This document shows positions 4,952 to 7,522 of a stretch of DNA of 7,522 bases, piece after piece. The notes beneath the pieces were generated by a model. It did no database searches, was not told the origin of the DNA, and was given only the letters and a program-made list of their open reading frames with translations. The DNA comes from Chlorobiota bacterium (lineage in GTDB: Bacteria; Bacteroidota; Bacteroidia; Bacteroidales; JAADGE01), in NCBI GenBank assembly GCA_030592825.1, contig JAUVIG010000176.1:1-7522 (forward strand). The letters are read 5' to 3'. Each line of letters starts with the position of its first letter. Position 1 is the first letter of the stretch. The position numbers were made by a program, and so were the translations under genes.

Positions 4952-7522
4952 ATGGAAATAAAAGAAATCAAACAAAAGCTGTCAATCCTAAAAGTCCTAA
5001 ACTATTACGGATTAAAACCCGACAAAAACAACATGCTGCACTGTCCGTTCCACAACGACAAAACCCCAAGCATGAAAATCTACCCGGAAACAAATACATG
5101 GACATGCTTTTCAAGTAAGTGTACCGCAGGAACCGGCGACCAAATAGAAATGATACAACGAAAGGACAAACTAAACAAACATCAAGCAATCTTAAAAGCT
5201 GCAAGCATGGTAAACGGCTCCGTAATCCAAAACGTTAAACCGATAACAAAACCGGTTCCGGTTCCGGCAAGCGATGAAGAACGAGAAGCCTTTTTAAAAA
5301 AAATGTTCTCATCCTTTAAAAAAGCCGTATCAAACAGCCGTCCGGCAAAAGACTATTTAACGAGCCGACATTTAAATATAAGTGAAATCGAAGCGGGCTA
5401 CAACTCCGGACAGTTCCATCACGGTACAAGAAAAGACGAAACACTTATAAAAACCTGTCTTAATTGCGGACTGTTAACAGAAACCGGCACAAAATCAAGA
5501 ACCGGAGAACCGGCATATAAACCATTCGGCAAATCCTGTATTGTGTTCCCTTTGAAGAACAAAGAAAATAAAATCTCCGGTTTATACTTCCGCAGCATAT
5601 TGCCAAACACCGGGAACAGACATTTTTATCTAAAGAACAGAACCGGACTGTATCCCGAACAACCCAAACCCGAAATCAAAAGCCTGATCTTAACCGAAAG
5701 TATAATAGATGCAGCCACCCTTTTACAATATCCGGAAATAACCAACAAACACAATATATTAGCACTGTTCGGCACCAACGGCTTAACCGGCGAACATATG
5801 GAAGCAATTATACTGTGGATGATCGCAAGAAAAGACAAAACCAAAGAAATTACCCTGTTCCTTGACGGTGATGAAGCCGGACAAAAAGCATCAGAAAAAT
5901 ACAGCAAAGAGATAAAAAAGATCACAGACGAACAACTGTTTATATACACGGTCGATACTCCGGACAACGAAGACATCAACAGCTTACTTGACGGACACGA
6001 CCAAGAAATATTTAAACACCTTATCAATAAGAGAAAACTTTTTCTTTCAATTGAAAAACCTTTAATTGAACCCGAAGAACCAAAGGAACCGGAAGAACTG
6101 AAAGAAACCGGAGAACCGAAGCAAACCGAAACAAAAACCCCTAAATCACTAAATAACTATAACACTATCACACTAAATACAAATAATCCGGATTACATCA
6201 CACTAACAACCGGCGAACTAAAACTAACGGTATTAGGAGGAATAAACCTGCAACAACTTGACCGGCTCCGGATCACCCTCAAGATCACCAACACTTCGAC
6301 TACGCTCAATGCAGGTCAAACCGGCAAAGTAAGAAACAACATTGACCTTTACAATATCGACCAAACCGACCGGTTTATCAACAAAGCAGCCGACAAACTG
6401 GAAACCGGAAGCACAACACTAAACCAGGCAATATCAGAACTAACAGACCAATTAGAAACTTACAGATTAAATAAATTAGAAGCAATGAAAACAAATAAAC
6501 CAAAAGACCGGATATTAAGTGAAGAACGAAAAAACAAAGCAATCAAATACTTATCAAGTCCGGAACTGTTAAAGAGAACCAACAAAGACATAGGAAAAAC
6601 CGGAGTAATAGGCGAAGAAAACAACCGGTTGTTAATGTATTTAATATTTACATCAAGATTAAGAAAACAGCCCTTACATATTATCAGCTTGGGCGGATCA
6701 GGAACCGGCAAAACCTACCTGCAGGAAAAAATAAGTGAGCTCATACCGGAACAAGAAAAAAAAGAAATTACCATATTATCAGAAAATGCCTTTTACTACT
6801 TTGAAAAAACAGAACTTAAACATAAACTGGTATTAATCGAAGACATGGACGGAGCAGAACAAGTTCTGTATCCTCTCCGGGAACTGCAATCAAAAAAAAA
6901 GATAAGTAAAACCGTCCCGATAAAAGACAGCAAAGGAAATTTAAAAACCATTACTTTAAACGTAGAGGGCCCGATCTGCCTTGCAGGAACCACCACAAAA
7001 GAAAGATTATACGAAGACAATGCAAACCGGTCAATATTAATATACTTGGACAACTCAAAAGAACACAAAGAGGAAATTATGAATTATCAAAGAAAATTAT
7101 CAGCCAGTAAAATCGACACAAAAGCAGAAGCAGAAATAAAGGAACTGTTCAAAGACATCCAAACTGTTTTAAAACCGGTAAAAGTAAGAAACCCGTATGC
7201 AGAACAATTAAAAATACCGGAACATGTATTTAAACCATTAAGAACAAACAGCCATTATTTAACTTTTATAGAAACCGTTACATTTTACCACCAATACCAA
7301 AGAACACTAAAAACAGACAGAGAAACCGGAGAGAAATACATCGAAACCACAATCGAAGACATTGAAGAAGCAAACAAATTAATCAAAGACGTTTTACTGG
7401 CCAAAAGTGATGAACAGACAAAAACAGTAAGAGAATTTTTTGAACAACTTAAAAACCGGTTGAAAAAGGATAAGAAACAAAGCTTTTACAGCAAAGAAAT
7501 ACAAGAACGTTTAAGAATTTAC
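4952..7522 (+). CDS. CHC2-Toprim DNA primase fused to a Walker-type ATPase, 3' end outside the window
   Basis: The frame stays open for 857 codons to the window edge. A DnaG-type CHC2 zinc finger opens it: Cys31, His34, Cys52 and Cys57 (C-x2-H-x17-C-x4-C; the last gap is wider than the usual x2). Residues about 98-235 resemble the region before Toprim in mobile-element primases. A Toprim domain follows, with the catalytic glutamate in LILTES (Glu249) and the metal-binding DGDEAG (Asp305, Asp307), so RNA primer synthesis is the expected activity. A Glu/Pro/Lys/Thr-rich linker (about 370-400) and an unrecognised region (400-560) lead to an ATPase: Walker A GGSGTGKT (581-588), Walker B LVLIED (626-631), sensor-like AGTTT (678-682) and an ANRS motif (Arg693) that may be an arginine finger. 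The last 150 residues are helical. The protein probably primes and unwinds the origin of a mobile element. The ATG at 4952 follows a strong promoter, and the divergent XRE gene is its likely repressor. Confidence 0.9.
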   Translation, partial: MEIKEIKQKLSILKVLNYYGLKPDKNNMLHCPFHNDKTPSMKIYPETNTWTCFSSKCTAGTGDQIEMIQRKDKLNKHQAILKAASMVNGSVIQNVKPITKPVPVPASDEEREAFLKKMFSSFKKAVSNSRPAKDYLTSRHLNISEIEAGYNSGQFHHGTRKDETLIKTCLNCGLLTETGTKSRTGEPAYKPFGKSCIVFPLKNKENKISGLYFRSILPNTGNRHFYLKNRTGLYPEQPKPEIKSLILTESIIDAATLLQYPEITNKHNILALFGTNGLTGEHMEAIILWMIARKDKTKEITLFLDGDEAGQKASEKYSKEIKKITDEQLFIYTVDTPDNEDINSLLDGHDQEIFKHLINKRKLFLSIEKPLIEPEEPKEPEELKETGEPKQTETKTPKSLNNYNTITLNTNNPDYITLTTGELKLTVLGGINLQQLDRLRITLKITNTSTTLNAGQTGKVRNNIDLYNIDQTDRFINKAADKLETGSTTLNQAISELTDQLETYRLNKLEAMKTNKPKDRILSEERKNKAIKYLSSPELLKRTNKDIGKTGVIGEENNRLLMYLIFTSRLRKQPLHIISLGGSGTGKTYLQEKISELIPEQEKKEITILSENAFYYFEKTELKHKLVLIEDMDGAEQVLYPLRELQSKKKISKTVPIKDSKGNLKTITLNVEGPICLAGTTTKERLYEDNANRSILIYLDNSKEHKEEIMNYQRKLSASKIDTKAEAEIKELFKDIQTVLKPVKVRNPYAEQLKIPEHVFKPLRTNSHYLTFIETVTFYHQYQRTLKTDRETGEKYIETTIEDIEEANKLIKDVLLAKSDEQTKTVREFFEQLKNRLKKDKKQSFYSKEIQERLRIY

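Noticed and set aside
4968..7068. Minus-strand open frames opposite the primase gene
   Set aside because: They have no family motifs and are shadows of a strongly supported plus-strand gene with CHC2, Toprim and Walker motifs.
1..7522. CRISPR array, tRNA, rRNA or complete insertion sequence
   Set aside because: No regularly spaced repeats, cloverleaf, rRNA-like stretch, or transposase with terminal inverted repeats was found on reading both strands.

Overview
The window looks like part of a mobile or accessory region of an A+T-rich Bacteroidota (Bacteroidales-like) genome. The evidence is the gene families present (paired tyrosine recombinases, an ORF6N-domain protein, an Rhs core of the Bacteroidota YYPFGM / NGKE / GNNPI type, a HipB-like XRE regulator, a CHC2-Toprim primase), promoters of the Bacteroidota TAnnTTTG type, and starts that mostly lack Shine-Dalgarno sequences. 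No database search was possible; family calls rest on motifs read in the translations.

Layout. Positions 1-339 hold the 3' end of a tyrosine recombinase with an intact C-terminal catalytic set. Positions 418-1296 hold a second tyrosine-recombinase-fold protein in which three expected catalytic positions are replaced. Positions 1398-1937 encode an ORF6N-domain protein whose reading frame contains a perfect 10-bp-arm palindrome, and a related palindrome lies just upstream of the gene. Positions 1938-2737 are about 800 bp with no convincing gene but with locally raised GC and some repeats. Positions 2780-3859 encode an orphan Rhs-associated core joined to a C-terminal domain with an HSHP motif, probably a JAB/MPN-like polymorphic toxin. 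Two abutting inverted repeats lie at its 5' end. A lipoprotein (4378-3875, minus strand) converges on it and is a possible but unproven immunity protein.

The last third is a divergent control unit. An XRE repressor (4790-4443, minus) and a large primase-ATPase (4952 to beyond the window end, plus) are transcribed away from each other. They share a 161-bp region with a promoter in each direction, and each promoter is overlapped by one copy of a 10-bp element; the two copies are in inverted orientation. This is the layout of a lysogeny-type or copy-control switch over a replication gene. The primase joins a CHC2 zinc finger, a Toprim domain and a Walker-type ATPase in one chain, as expected of an autonomously replicating element (phage, satellite, plasmid or integrative element).

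The most interesting points are the palindrome inside the ORF6N gene and its relative upstream, the intact/degenerate recombinase pair, the Rhs toxin tail and lipoprotein lying in a 1.27-kb stretch with no CCGG while flanking DNA is rich in CCGG, and the inverted operator pair.
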